From: Odontocerum albicorne
Lineage: Eukaryota; Arthropoda; Insecta; Trichoptera; Odontoceridae
Assembly (NCBI GenBank): GCA_949825065.1
Contig: OX463848.1
Span: 34,439,491-34,503,490 of the forward strand
Length of the DNA stretch: 64,000 bases
Reading direction: 5' to 3'
Part shown: positions 22,931 to 33,697 of the stretch, one piece after another
Layout: each line of letters starts with the position of its first letter
Position numbering within the stretch: the stretch's first letter is position 1
Made by a program: the position numbers and the translations under genes
Notes under the pieces: generated by a model
Told to the model about the DNA's origin: nothing
What the model saw: the letters and a program-made list of their open reading frames with translations, nothing else
Database searches by the model: none

Positions 22931-24655
22931 GGTGATAAACCCGTCATAGTGTACACTATACAATAACTTATTAAATAAATAAATAATTTTCTTTGTAGGA
23001 TAGTATTGCCAACCGTACAACGATGATTTGCAAGTTAAGTGTTTACCCCAGAGGATCTAAACGGTTTTGAATATTTTATTACATAAATAAAAAAGTTAGT
23101 ACGATATATACCAAAAACACAGAATACTGTAATCTTGATAGGTATTATTGTAAAAAATATATAAATTTATTTAAATTAGTAAAATAAAAGCAAAATCTCT
23201 TAAACAATTACGTACTTAGTAATTGGTACAATTTTTGTTAGTCACAAACGGAAGGCTTATGACGTTTGGAAATTATTTTCAATCAATGGGAAAAAGAACA
23301 TTTCGCTTATCAAAAATATTATATCAAAAATCAATCTAATTTTATTTTCTTCTTTTTTCGCCGTTGACTCATCAAGCGTATTCTTTGGCATTATACAACA
23401 ACAAACAATATAACAAAATGAACATTTGTAATTTTAATATTAATCAAGTGTTAATTAATTTTCTCTTATTAAATGAAATAATGAAAATTAGACATTACAT
23501 ATATGTATAGATCAAATAAAAATATAACGTAGAGATCAAATTAATGTATGTGTATAAATTATTCAACCATGTTCAGTGTAACTTAAACGTAAAAAAATCA
23601 TATATACCTAAATACCCGAAATTATTATATTTAAATATTTGTGGTGTTACCTTAACAAAAAATACTTTTTAGTTAGCTATAAGAGGATATTCGAATTGCT
23701 GCTGAAAATTAATGGAGACCAAAGGAAACCCAGGGCATAAAAACAGAGCAAATTTTTTTAACATAGCAATTTAGTTTACGGGACCAACGACGATGTTGAT
23801 TTACTTGTCTAATCCAATATTTTTTAACCAGAAGGCTCGATTGTTTGGGCCGAAGACAATTTTGTCACCAGCCCACGCTCTTTAACATTTCACCAATTCG
23901 AATATATTGAGGAGTACCATATAAATATACTCGCATATTATAAAATAAATTTATTATTATTATTTTTTGTCATTGCTTCTGTTATTTATTACTAAAATTA
24001 CCAAGTTTGGTAGTATGTAAGAATTTTTTCCACATTTGATATTTTTGTAATCAGATACATAAAATGTATTTCTCTAAAGATGCTTAAAGAGAACCAAATC
24101 ATTCCAAGGACCCTTACGTTATGATTATTTCTCAGAGTATGAATTAAACAGCCTCTTCAAATATACGTTATTTTATATACTAGGGGCTGTTTAAAAAAAT
24201 TCTTGACTCTAGTCTTTATATTTTTATTTTCGTTTTTTCATAACGTTATTAATAAATTGATCGAAATTAAGGTGAATTAATGAGTGGCTTTAACATTGAC
24301 GTGTGATTTGAGTCATAATACGAGGTATTCAGTCAAGGACAACACATTCGTCTCAGTAGATAAAGGAAAAATCTATAAAAACATGGCACGACCAAATGAA
24401 TCAAATTCTAAATGAAAGTTGAGTGAAAAGTCTTAAAAATAGGGGAATATGCGTGACAAAGAGGATATGGCTGAAATGATAGATTGTAAATATACCAGGG
24501 TAAAAGGACGTGTAGATCAATATAAACCTGGTATGTGGTAATTATCATAATACTGATGAAGTAATAAGTTGTTCGTACTTAAAGCCACTATAGCATTTAG
24601 CCACTATAACAGCTATTTGGGTATTCCTGAAGCTGTGGACAACATACATATCATC
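22931..24655. other. AT-rich unassigned sequence
   Basis: No gene seen. AAACAGCCTCTTCAAATA (24147) and AGGGGCTGTTTAAA (24182) form a short inverted pair. Confidence 0.45.
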
Positions 24656-24657
24656 AA

Positions 24658-24860
24658 GCTATCTCCATGTCGTGGTCAACAGAGAAGATAGAGCGCCCGA
24701 CTTCCCTCCCTCAGCACATATCCTTCGCCTCTTCTATTGTGCATCTATACCCTTTCTCAGAAAACTCCTACGATTCTCCTGGTTTTAATTTTTCTTCATA
24801 TTACTTTATACATCATTAACTCCCCTTTTATCCCTAATCACTTCATTCCTTATTGTTATA
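24658..24860 (-). mobile_element. LINE-alpha 3' fragment
   Basis: Minus strand: the 3' end block with GGGAAGTCGGGCGCTCTATC, CAATAGAAGAGGCGAAGGAT and the CTCCTACGATTCTC complement match the last third of LINE-alpha. Confidence 0.65.
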
Positions 24861-25219
24861 AATCCTATCTCAACACACATAGGTACTAAGCCTCGTCTAC
24901 ATCTATTAACCAATCAAGAAATAAACTATTTATATATTCCATTATATGAATAATTTATTGATTGATTTCAATTGATAATAGTGTTTTTTTTGTCATTTTA
25001 TCGTGTTTATTTTTTTATTACAACAGTCATATATTTTTATTATGAATTATATAATATTGACTATCTTTAAGATGGTTTTTATCAATTTTTATTTCCTTGT
25101 AAAATATTAAAATTGGATCGATCCCTGTATGCCTCAAGTAGTCAGAAATGAGTAGCGTGTGAGGTTTTAAGAAGCACTTCAAGACAACCCTTTTTGAAAA
25201 GCCGTATCAAAATTTATGA
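24861..25219. other. AT-rich unassigned sequence
   Basis: Nothing recognisable. Confidence 0.45.
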
Positions 25220-25675
25220 TTATATATGAATACTACATACGTGTACTGCACTCCACCTAAAGCCGAATGTAGTACTATCCCATGTCAGTAGATCTAAAAA
25301 GGTTTTTTTGTAACTCGTCTTCTCTTGGTAAGTTTACTGCATTTTTCTAATCAAATATGTTTTTCTAAACTCGTGCATTTTTATTTGATATGCGTATACA
25401 CATGCTTATCAAATATGTTTTTCTAAACACATGCATTTTTATTTGATATGCGTATAAATATGCTTATCAAATATGTTTTTCTAAACATATACAGTTTTTC
25501 TAAACATATTCATATCCTTATATTATTCAACTTATTTTCTCAAAGTATAGATATATATTTATTTTGTAATACTTTTATTTCGTCAATAATAGTGAGTTCG
25601 AATTCCGAATTAGAACGCTCTTTGGAAGGATCTACTCTCTAAATGGCGCTATACAAATTGTCCTTTTATTAAGAT
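25220..25675 (+). mobile_element. SINE-B with an internal 58-bp tandem expansion
   Basis: Normal SINE-B blocks flank a duplicated segment: TCAAATATGTTTTTCTAAAC starts at 25351, 25409 and 25467 (58-bp step). It continues into AGTGAGTTCGAATTCCGAAT, ACTCTCTAAATGGCGCTATA and TTATTAAGATTATG. Other SINE-B copies have one copy of the segment. Confidence 0.8.
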
Positions 25676-26160
25676 TATGTTTGTCGACTGGAAGCAATGG
25701 CCCCTTGGCAAAAAAATCAGATTAAATTATATGTTCGTTAAATAATTAAATTATATATTAATGTTAAGACCAGACAGATATTGTTTTTTCGGAATGGTGT
25801 GAAAAATCTCTTCTTTCTGCCAACTTCAAATATATTATATATGACATTATGGTAAACAAAATGAATGCTAGAGATGATACAATAATTTATATTAAAATTT
25901 TCAAGTACAGCATGTTTAATATAACGTGCTAATATATTTGTCATTCATGGTCAAAACCAATCTTAAAATAAAATACTGTTTTTTTTTCATTCAATCAACC
26001 AATGAAATAAAAGCTGTTAAAAAATATAAATTGCACGGAATATGACATCATGTCTTACAGACATAACTATTGATAATTCAAGTGTACAATAAAAAAATTG
26101 TTATAATAACATGATGAAAAAAATGGTTCTAAATTTGGCAAGTACATATACATAAAATTA
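25676..26160. other. AT-rich unassigned sequence
   Basis: Nothing recognisable. Confidence 0.45.
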
Positions 26161-26164
26161 CGCC

Positions 26165-26560
26165 ATTTATCTGACGGTAGATAGAGAGGAGAAAGCGCCA
26201 AACTTTCCTATCTCGACACATATATTTCACATATTCTACATCCATTCACCTTCTCATACAACTCAAACGATTTCTCTGACTTTTAAAAATCTTTCTTTCA
26301 ATTTTTCAAAATATAATTTACTTAATCCAACCGTATTTTCCTTAATGTTGCATAACCACACATTTCCCTCACATTAGCACTGTATTTTTGTTTCGTTAGC
26401 TTTTCTTCAATCATTCATTTTACATACCCAAATCATCTAGTGCTCTTCTTGAACTTACTTAAAACATCAGTCTTAGGTTCACATTCATCCCCAATCAATT
26501 ATTAATTCCGTATTATGTCACAATTTCACTACCTTTACTCGCGTTTTGTTTTGCTTGAAC
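26165..26560 (-). mobile_element. LINE-alpha 3' fragment
   Basis: Minus strand carries the 3' end (complement of GGAGAAAGCGCCAAACTTTC), the WFGHV counterpart (CATACCCAAATCATCTAGTG) and the YDRIRNE counterpart (ATTCCGTATTATGTCA). Stops and indels throughout. Confidence 0.7.
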
Positions 26561-26689
26561 GAAAATATACAAAAATGCGAGTTTAAATTTTGATTTAAGA
26601 TCCATTTTTTTTTATTGATAACTAACTCCTGACAGTCAAAGATCATTAAATGTTGAGTAATAAACATTTGGCATTAAACCCAATATATT

Positions 26690-26885
26690 TTAAAATATAT
26701 AACTTTATTATTCCACTAATAACATTAATCCCCGTTACATGTGTTTCTACCTTATATACCAAAGCTCTATTTATACACCTTGACGTAGAAGGTAGAAACA
26801 CATGTTGCTGAGATTAATGTAATTAGTTAAATATCAAAGAATATATTTTTAAATATTTTACGATGAAGTTCCACAAAGTTAAAAC
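26690..26885. repeat. Family D fold-back, short form
   Basis: CATTAATCCCCGTTACATGT then GTTTCTACCTT at 26723-26753 pairs with AAGGTAGAAACACATGTTGC then TGAGATTAATG at 26791-26818. Outer bases CTAATAA/TTAG continue the match. The inner arms of the full element at 1640-2160 are absent, so this is a deletion derivative. Confidence 0.75.
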
Positions 26886-27905
26886 CGAAGCATTTATAAG
26901 CCCAATGTATTTTCAGTATTTTTAAAGTGTTGTATCTTAAGAAAAAAATGACAGAGAGGACCAAACAAACTAATTTTAGGAGTAGCCATTAATGCGAATT
27001 TAATATTTAGCATGATAAGTATAATATTTAAGAAAAAATTCAACTGATATACACAAAAAAGATCACACCAATTTTGAGGAAACATGTCGTCACTTTGTAC
27101 GGACTTAAATAAAAGGTTTTTTTTAATACAGAATTTGATCACAAAATGCACACATAACCTTCTAGAAATTTTGCACAAATATGATAGATGTGTTCTGTAG
27201 ACTGGACCTTTTTAACATAGGTGCATACATCCAATTAAGATAAACACAAAATTTATTTAATATAACCTTAATTCATATTCCTCTCATATTAAAATTATGC
27301 GATGTAACGTACACACAAGAAATTAAATAATAAATAATTAATACATGTTTTTTTAAAACACAAAATATTTTTGAAGTGTTTTTGGGAATCGAACCCTAAA
27401 CCAGAGATTTGTACAATTTAAAAAGTAAATGAGTGCTTGAAATATATCCTTTCCTGTTTTCAAAAATAGGTACATGGAAAATATAAAATCTACTTACAGT
27501 GTATGACTTTTTTCTTAAATAGATACTTAAATATACTATTAATTTATTTAACAGTGTTATTTTTATATTTTTTTTCAGATGCCTGGTAGTCAATAAATAA
27601 TATTTATATGCAAAATTTTAACAAAAAAAAAGTTATTTTTCACTTTTCACTTCAATATTAAAATGTATGTTTTGTATTTAATTTTACATCGTTTATTAAA
27701 ATAGATATTTTTTTAAATAAAAACACTTGCAAAATAACTTTATTTATATATTTCAAAACCTTAATAAATCGCGAAAAGTTACGTTTATTATTTAAACAAT
27801 GAAATGAAATAAATTTCTCGGTAAACAATGAAACGAAAAAAAAAATAAGCAATTACTTGATAAGCGATGAAACGAAAAAACATTCGTTAAACAAACGAAC
27901 TGTCA
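26886..27905. other. AT-rich unassigned sequence
   Basis: No gene seen. GGGAATCGAACCCTAAACCA (27386-27405) is a B-box-like scrap of a SINE. Confidence 0.45.
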
Positions 27906-27929
27906 ACTGATATGAAAACATTTGAATTT

Positions 27930-28100
27930 TCAAATATCAAACGCGTGGAACATTTCTCGCGCTGCCGCCTTCGCGAACTGCCGTTCCAAATTCAAAAAGC
28001 TCAGCGTTCCACGCTGTATGGCGCTGTCCTGCTCGCACAATGCACCCTTCTCGCTTCTCATTCTTCAATCTACCCATTGGTAAGTGTAGGCGGAGTCGGT
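27930..28100 (+). promoter_or_regulatory. GC-rich patch ending in a consensus splice donor
   Basis: CpG-containing sequence (CTCGCGCTGCCGCCTTCGCG near 27956) runs to CCCATTG|GTAAGTGTAG at about 28081, a near-perfect donor. A frame from ATG at 27912 is open across the donor. A 9-bp inverted repeat (GCGTGGAAC 27943, GTTCCACGC 28006) brackets the densest part. It may be a 5' exon or promoter of a plus-strand gene. A link to the RING exon 23 kb away is only a possibility; the phase would be compatible. Confidence 0.3.
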
Positions 28101-28890
28101 TAGAGTAGTTATCCCTTTTTAACGCATTGTAGCAAAGGCTGGGTTTTAACAGATCTATTATACTGTCTCTCGTTCTCACTGTATTACTTTGTTGGAGGGA
28201 CAGTCCAATGAATTTATATTCGGGTGACCAGCCGCGAAGTAAGGATATTACAGAATACAAAATGTTTTCTTTATTTAATATAATATATTTTTTTAATATA
28301 AAATTGCAGATATATTTTTTTTGCATTGGTTGTTCCCTTCACTCTTTTCAGAGTGCTTATTGGTGTGATGAATAACACTCATCGAATTATTGTTCGAGTG
28401 AGAATTATACTACATAGATCTGTCTCAAAGTATTGGACTGACGATGATCCCTAGGGGCATATGTTCTTCCAAATCTTAAAATATGTTTATCAAGTTATTT
28501 TAAGTAATCATCGTGATGTCCAAATTCTTCTAAACATCATCACCCGCACCACATCTCAACCTTCCAGTAATCTATGATTTCAAGATCCATGTCTCGACAT
28601 CGCTTTCATTCTACGTCGCTTTCCTTTCTACATCACGTTTTTCCCGTCATTTATACTAATGCAGTCTCACCCGTTAAATATGACTTAGCAAAATAAGTTT
28701 ATACATTGTCATATTATGAATATTTCAAAAAATCAATAATAAACAGAAAAAAATATTTAAATTTCTAAGTATCACAATTGTTGATGTCTTTTATTTTCAA
28801 AATTGTCAGATGGCAGAAACAAAATCGTTAGGTAATTATTAAGCACGCCAGAAATAATGCGTAATTCTTAAATTTTTTAATGTCAATACC
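28101..28890. other. Unassigned sequence
   Basis: 28150-28240 has higher complexity (GTCTCTCGTTCTCACTGTAT, GGAGGGACAGTCC). The remainder is AT-rich. No gene. Confidence 0.35.
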
Positions 28891-28897
28891 ATTGATT

Positions 28898-29110
28898 GAC
28901 GACCTTCTTGGCCTAGTTGGTAAGACGCCTGTCTCCCAACCCGAAGGTCGCGGGTTCAAATCCCGCTGGAACCAAGATTTTTTAAAGAAGGATTCCAGTC
29001 TGGTTTTCATTAAAGGCCACTCGAACATCTCTCTGGTTGGTTGGAAGAGATCACCACGTGGCAATAAGCTCACCCGGCTGTTTTGTACACAACAAAACAG
29101 TAAAACAATA
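28898..29110 (+). mobile_element. SINE-A, best complete copy
   Basis: Head GACGACCTTCTTGGCCTAGT with TGGTAAGACGCC (A box), then GCGGGTTCAAATCCCGC, a perfect 5-bp T-arm with B box (28951-28967). The body and tail follow: GGATTCCAGTCTGGTTTTCA, GGTTGGTTGGAAGAGATCAC, ACGTGGCAATAAGCTCACCC, TGTTTTGTACACAACAAAAC. The would-be acceptor strands do not pair, so it is a tRNA-derived SINE and not a tRNA gene. Confidence 0.92.
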
Positions 29111-29284
29111 ATACGATACAAAACTATTGATTATTTGTGTGCAAGAAATTGTGATATAGTTTTGTGATTGTTATTAACAGTAGTTAAAATAAATATGTAC
29201 TATATAAGCGCATACTTTACAATTTTTAATCTTATTCAGCAGCTTTAAAATATACATAATTTTCATTCAAACTTTAATGAGAGG

Positions 29285-29480
29285 TTTTTGGGATTGGTAC
29301 AGTACCCGGCGGTAATTAATACACATCGGGTTTATGAAAGAGACTGTCGGCCATAATCAGCTAACTTCGGCTTTGTAGAGCGTCGTCTCTGTCATTTATA
29401 CACGTGTTCCGTCACGATTTGTCAGTCGTTGTCAAGCGTTCTAGGGTGTGGTCGCTCGGTGAGACGAATTAAGTGTAATT
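29285..29480. promoter_or_regulatory. Candidate conserved non-coding block
   Basis: Balanced composition with GTACCCGGCGGTAATTAATA, AGAGCGTCGTCTCTGTC and ACACGTGTTCCGTCACGA (E-box CACGTG). No open frame. It echoes the 13780 block in pairing a TAATTA core with GTCGTC-like strings; assignment is inference. Confidence 0.25.
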
Positions 29481-29490
29481 CGAGTGTAAT

Positions 29491-29690
29491 TGTATTGTAT
29501 TACACTTTCGTTCTATACAGTCCAACCAACAGGGCTTATAGCCATGTGGCAATCATTTACAGTCAACTAGAAAAATTATGTAGAGGCCTTAAGTGATAAA
29601 CAGATTAAAATTATTTTTAATATTCTGGATTCTAATAGGAATCGAAACCACAGCTTACATGTACATTTTACCAATAAGGCCAAAGAGGAT
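29491..29690 (-). mobile_element. SINE-A, full extent, head decayed
   Basis: Plus-strand order TGTATTGTATTACACTTTCG, CCATGTGGCAATC, GAGGCCTTAAGTGATAAACA, GGAATCGAAACCACAGC, CCAATAAGGCCAAAGAGG is SINE-A reversed. Confidence 0.85.
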
Positions 29691-30130
29691 ATCAAATTAT
29701 TACAACTATGCTGTTAATTAAGTAACTTTTATGTTTGAATAAATGTAAACGTTTAACGAGTAAGAAGAAGTTATCAATAATTCAACAAGTTTTTAAAAAT
29801 AATTTGTTGATCAATTATTTTAAGCTCGCACGTATATTTCAGGATGATACACGACTATTTTCCTCCCACTTTGCGATAAGGTGCATACAGGTACTGATCA
29901 ATGGGTATTTTCCTTTGTCGTACAGAATTGGTCCGTAAATTCTGCTAAAAATATGTACACTATACTGTGAATTAATTGTATTTTATCTCGTTCTAGCATA
30001 TTACTACTGTCATAAGTCTCTCTCGTAAGGGTTGAGACTGTTTGGATGCATGTTTGCAAAAAAGATTTAACCCACAGACAAGTTTTAAAATGTTATTAAG
30101 AAAATGCAATAAGGTCTATTTAGATTTTTT
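29691..30130. other. AT-rich unassigned sequence
   Basis: Nothing recognisable. Confidence 0.4.
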
Positions 30131-30137
30131 AATACCT

Positions 30138-30255
30138 ATTACGACATTTTTGATAAAATTATGATATTTTTTATAAAATAACGATATTTTTGATAAAATT
30201 ACGATATTTTTGATAAAATTACGATATTTTTGATAAAATTACGACATTTTTTTAT
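30138..30255. repeat. ~20-bp tandem array, about 6 copies
   Basis: The unit ACGATATTTTTGATAAAATT recurs with small variants (ACGACATTTTTGAT, ATGATATTTTTTAT). Confidence 0.9.
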
Positions 30256-30549
30256 AAATATGGTATACAAACTACGTCTGTTTTTTTTTTCATTAAACAG
30301 CGCTATATAAGACGTCAGTATATTTTTTGATTATTTTTTTTAGTTAAAATATTAATTCTTCTTAATAAATTTAGACTAGAAACAGGGATAACAATAGGAT
30401 TAGAATAATTTTAAAGAGTTGCATTATGTGCTAATTTATTTTCATTACCTGATATATTCTGACATCAAATCCACAGAAAGTACATATCTTTACTATGAAA
30501 GCGGAACAAAACGTTCTAAATGTGGCTTTTAGAAACCGTTATTATTGAT

Positions 30550-30720
30550 AACTAAATCATCATCATCATCCTGACATTTTCCTTTTGGGATAGGCAGAGA
30601 AAAGATATATCCTCTTTATATTATCCTGGCATATATTTTTGTAATACGAGTATTTTAAAGACTTTTTAGACGCTACTCTTTCAGAATTAGATTTTAAATA
30701 CTTAAACCCAATTTTATCGC
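30550..30720 (-). mobile_element. Possible LINE-alpha 3' scrap
   Basis: CATCATCATCCTGACATTTT, GGGATAGGCAGAGAAAAGAT and ATATTCTTTCAG-like text resemble the minus-strand LINE-alpha end at 11195-11330. Short and diverged. Confidence 0.4.
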
Positions 30721-30784
30721 AAGCTACACTTTTTCAGGGATTTTTTTAATATATTACATTATAAGTGGCTATAATGTCAAAAAG

Positions 30785-30955
30785 TCATAATTATGACAAA
30801 ATGTCAACATTTCCAGCTTCTATGTTATTTATAGTTAAGGCATTAACACTGTGGAGGTTTGCTGTTTATTCCACATTATATAACGGTATAATCCTACTAG
30901 TTAAAAGGATCTCACCTCATCATCAAGGGAGCACAAACAGGACTCCAGATTCAAA
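30785..30955. repeat. Fold-back family G, single arm
   Basis: Blocks TTATAGTTAAGGCATTAACA, GTTTATTCCACATTATATAA, CGGTATAATCCTACTAGTTA and CAAGGGAGCACAAACAGGAC match the left arm of the elements at 32565-33065 and 62745-63065. Confidence 0.75.
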
Positions 30956-31000
30956 TGTTTTTCGTCGTTTCAAAATACAGAGATTCTAACAAAATATATA

Positions 31001-31541
31001 TTGGGTGTTAACATAAGTTGTGTCCGTTTTTTTTCCAAATGAAGAGAACAAGAGGATACAATAAAAAAAATTACAACAAATTAGTCAATAATGTATTCTC
31101 CTTCATTATTTACAACTTCTTGCCAACGTTCTACAAGTTTTTCAATGCCTGTGCGATAAAAACCATCCGGTCTTGACTCGAGGAATTCGTCCTACCATGT
31201 TCACAATTCGACGTCATTATTGAAGGAAAAACCCTCGACGAGCTGTCCTTTCATTCATAGCATCTTCACGGTACACTTCGCAAATATCGCGAGCAGCTTT
31301 ATTCCCTCGATTGAACGCGAACAGAAGGAGGTGTCGAAAATGCTCACTTTCGTCTACTTGACATTCCGTTTTGAAGGCTTGTAATCAAATAAAATAATAT
31401 ATGTAACGTAAAAGCAAACACAATATCTTGTAGAGCAGAAAATTTTCTTTCGAATGACGTATAACCTTTACCATTTTGTCTTACTTTTGGTGCTCATTTT
31501 TAAATTAAAAAAAAACGGACACAACTTATGTTAATATCCAA
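31001..31541 (-). mobile_element. Mariner-like element, 541-bp internal-deletion derivative
   Basis: Near-perfect terminal inverted repeats of about 30 bp are present. The left starts TTGGGTGTTAACATAAGTTG at 31001, and the right ends ACAACTTATGTTAATATCCAA at 31541; both are flanked by TA. On the minus strand the N-terminal piece starts at an ATG near 31496 (MSTKSKTKW) and the C-terminal piece ends in WQEVVNNEGEYIID and a stop near 31086. The catalytic middle is missing, so the element could only move if a full-length relative supplied transposase. The well-kept termini suggest more recent activity than the other mariner copies here. Confidence 0.9.
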
Positions 31542-32415
31542 TACATAGACCTGTCATATTTAAAATTATAAAGCTCTAACAATTTTCACTTTTCACCGAT
31601 GAAAATTCGTGTCATTTTTTCTCTATACAATATGTGAAGTTAGTTTTATAACCGATTTTAGTGAATTTAGTTAAAAACATGTTATTTTTCCCTACAAAAA
31701 AAAAACAATATACGCAAGGTGTAGATTAATTCCTAAGTAATGATTTACACGTAGGTATCTCGGCACTTAACATTTGTCTGATTGGTTTGAACAAATTACC
31801 CAGAGAAAAATAAATTGAAATACGAAACTAAAAAAGTTTTTAATATTTTTAAGTTATTCAATTAATAAAAATAATTATGAAAATATATTTATCAGAGTTG
31901 GGCCTCTTTTGCATATATCTTTATATTTTTATCCAAGGCATCTCTGTCCTACAATGATGACGTCTTTGTTACTCATATGCTTTTGATACGGGGCAGAATG
32001 TTTTATTTCGTTTTAATAAGGTAGCTCTCTTTCTGACACTTTGATATTTGTATGTAGACATCTCGTTCTAATTAATTTTATCTCTATCGTGTCCCCACTC
32101 CCCCAGTGCAGTGCGAGCACATGTAGTGACACTCGGAGTGGTGCACGTGGAGTTGTGCAATCTAAAACGGAGCAACTCACTTTTTAAAAGTTCATATTGA
32201 TAGATTTTTTTTTGATCAGTAATAAAATGATAAATATTGGAAGATAAAATAGTTTTATTTTAACTATTTATTGAAATGTTGGTATACAAAAATTAAACAA
32301 ATATTTATATTAATTAGAAATAGAATACTCAATTTCAAATAATTATTTAATAATAAATAAATATTTTCAGAAATATGAAAAATAAAATCATACTAAGCTG
32401 TAAATAATACGTTAG
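31542..32415. other. Unassigned sequence with a moderately complex block
   Basis: 31890-32165 is less AT-rich and holds TTTTGCATATATC, ATGATGACGTC and GTGGTGCACGTGGAG (E-box CACGTG). It may be regulatory, but nothing proves it. Confidence 0.3.
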
Positions 32416-32419
32416 ACTG

Positions 32420-32540
32420 ATTATTTATTAGCTGTATAAGGTATTTCGGATTGTTGTACCACATGATTTAGCTTATGATGCTGACGTTTCGAAAACGTTG
32501 AACTTTTCGTCTTCAGGGGTTGTTCTTAATCAACTTCACC
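32420..32540 (-). repeat. Penelope-like terminal repeat (family H), copy 1
   Basis: Read on the minus strand: CCCCTGAAGACGAAAAG, a 5-bp hairpin GAAAA/TTTTC, then GAAACGTCAGCATCATAAGC and GTACAACAATCCGAAATACC. It matches 37000-37115 over its whole length. Terminal repeats with CTGAAGA...GAAAC are typical of Penelope-like elements and their non-autonomous relatives; the assignment is by motif, as no Penelope polymerase is seen. Confidence 0.6.
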
Positions 32541-32564
32541 AGATTCAAGCTTCAAAACATATTT

Positions 32565-33065
32565 AATTGTAATTTATTTTTATCAAACACTGTTTATTCC
32601 ACTTTTTTGTAACGGTATAACCCTACCGGTTTCAAGGCTTTCACCTCATCTTTTTTTTTTTTTTTTTTAACCTGGCGAGTTTATTGCCATGTGGTAATCT
32701 CTTCCAACCAACCAGAAAGTTGTTTTTATAGGCCCTAAGTGTAAACCAGGCTGGAATCCTATTTTAAAAAATCTGGGTTCCAGCGGGGATCAAACCCGCA
32801 ACCTCCGGATCGGCAGACAAGTGTCTTACCACCAGGCCACGGAGGTCGTCAGGGGAGTACAAACAAGACTTGTTTGTGCTCCCCTGAGTCTTTTTTGTGC
32901 TCCCCTCTGTGCGAAGGTCTTGTTTGTGCTCCCCTGAAGATGAGGTGAAAGCCTTGAAACCGGTAGGGTTATACCGTTACAAAAAAGTGGAATAAACAGT
33001 GTTTGATAAAAATACATTACAATGTCTTTAAACCTCTACAACGTTAATGCCTTAACTATAAACAA
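32565..33065. repeat. Fold-back family G, split by a nested SINE-A
   Basis: Left arm 32585-32650 (CACTGTTTATTCCACTTTTT, AACGGTATAACCCTACCGGT, TCAAGGCTTTCACCTCATC) is the reverse complement of the right arm 32936-33010 (GATGAGGTGAAAGCCTTGAA, ACCGGTAGGGTTATACCGTT, AGTGGAATAAACAGTG). The left arm is interrupted by the SINE at 32669-32849. The middle holds short repeats of TTGTGCTCCCCTGA (32870-32937). The right edge runs on to ACAATGTCTTTAAACCTC and TTAATGCCTTAACTATAAAC. Confidence 0.85.
32669..32849 (-). mobile_element. SINE-A inserted inside fold-back family G, with long oligo(A)
   Basis: Complete copy: plus-strand order CCTGGCGAGTTTATTGCCAT, TAGGCCCTAAGTGTAAACCA, GGGGATCAAACCCGCAACCT, TTACCACCAGGCCACGGAGG. 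An uninterrupted run of 18 T at 32650-32668 is its poly(A) tail on the minus strand. Insertion between CATC(TT) and the CAGGGGAG of the host repeat gives a relative date: the SINE jumped after the fold-back arm was in place. Confidence 0.93.
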
Positions 33066-33314
33066 CATATTTAATTATTGACATTTTGGTTTTTATCTTA
33101 CTTTTGTATATCATTTCCTCTGAATTTATAGTAAAAGTGTTTATGAGCTGCATTTTATAAATCCATAAGTAAAATGCCTTAGATGTGATTTGCATAACTT
33201 CTCTATTATTTGTACGTAATATATTTGTATTTTTTTTTGGGTTGAAAAACATGAATTAACAGAGTACTTTAATAAAAACGTTTTAAAAATTGATTGAATT
33301 ACGTTTTATATATA

Positions 33315-33697
33315 GTGGGCTCAATACTATAACTAGATAATTCAAAATTCTCTATTCTGAGAAAATGGTGTTCTTAGTTTCGAGCTCTTTTTGTCTGATA
33401 ACTCCTCTTTAATTATGAGGTATCGCCCTAATATTTTTACGAAACTAATAAAGGAGGTTTCAATAGATCGTAAGATGTAAGTTATATGAACTTCAGATAT
33501 CTACTTTAAGCATTCTTTTGTATCCACGTTTACGACTTACCTAATTATGAAAATGCTAAATAAAACTCAGTTGACAAAATAATATTTTAAGATACTTATT
33601 TAAAAAAATTGGAAAGCCCTTTCGATGAGCAATCCATTGATGTAAATACCTCAAAACCGCTAAATTTCGAGTTACTTAGTTTAAGTATTGAGCCCAC
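33315..33697. mobile_element. 383-bp MITE with ~37-bp terminal inverted repeats
   Basis: Left end GTGGGCTCAATACTATAACT at 33315 pairs with right end AGTTTAAGTATTGAGCCCAC finishing at 33697; the match continues inward through ACT/AAGT...AATT with a few mismatches. The interior is AT-rich without coding sequence. TA-rich flanks prevent a firm call of the target duplication. It is probably a non-autonomous Tc1/mariner-type element. Confidence 0.8.

Noticed and set aside
27937..28326. 129-codon minus frame
   Set aside because: The first third is low-complexity Lys/Ile/Leu, with no recognised domain. The plus-strand donor at 28081 explains the composition better.
28480..28640. Further LINE-alpha minus copy
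   Set aside because: The CATCACG and ATTCTACG-like strings are suggestive, but the ordered landmarks are not present.
28898..28972. Possible tRNA gene
   Set aside because: It has A and B boxes and a perfect T-arm, but the acceptor strands do not pair and the same head, body and tail recur in many SINE copies.
30138..30255. Origin- or scaffold-type AT repeat
   Set aside because: A simple 20-bp tandem expansion explains it; no supporting motif.
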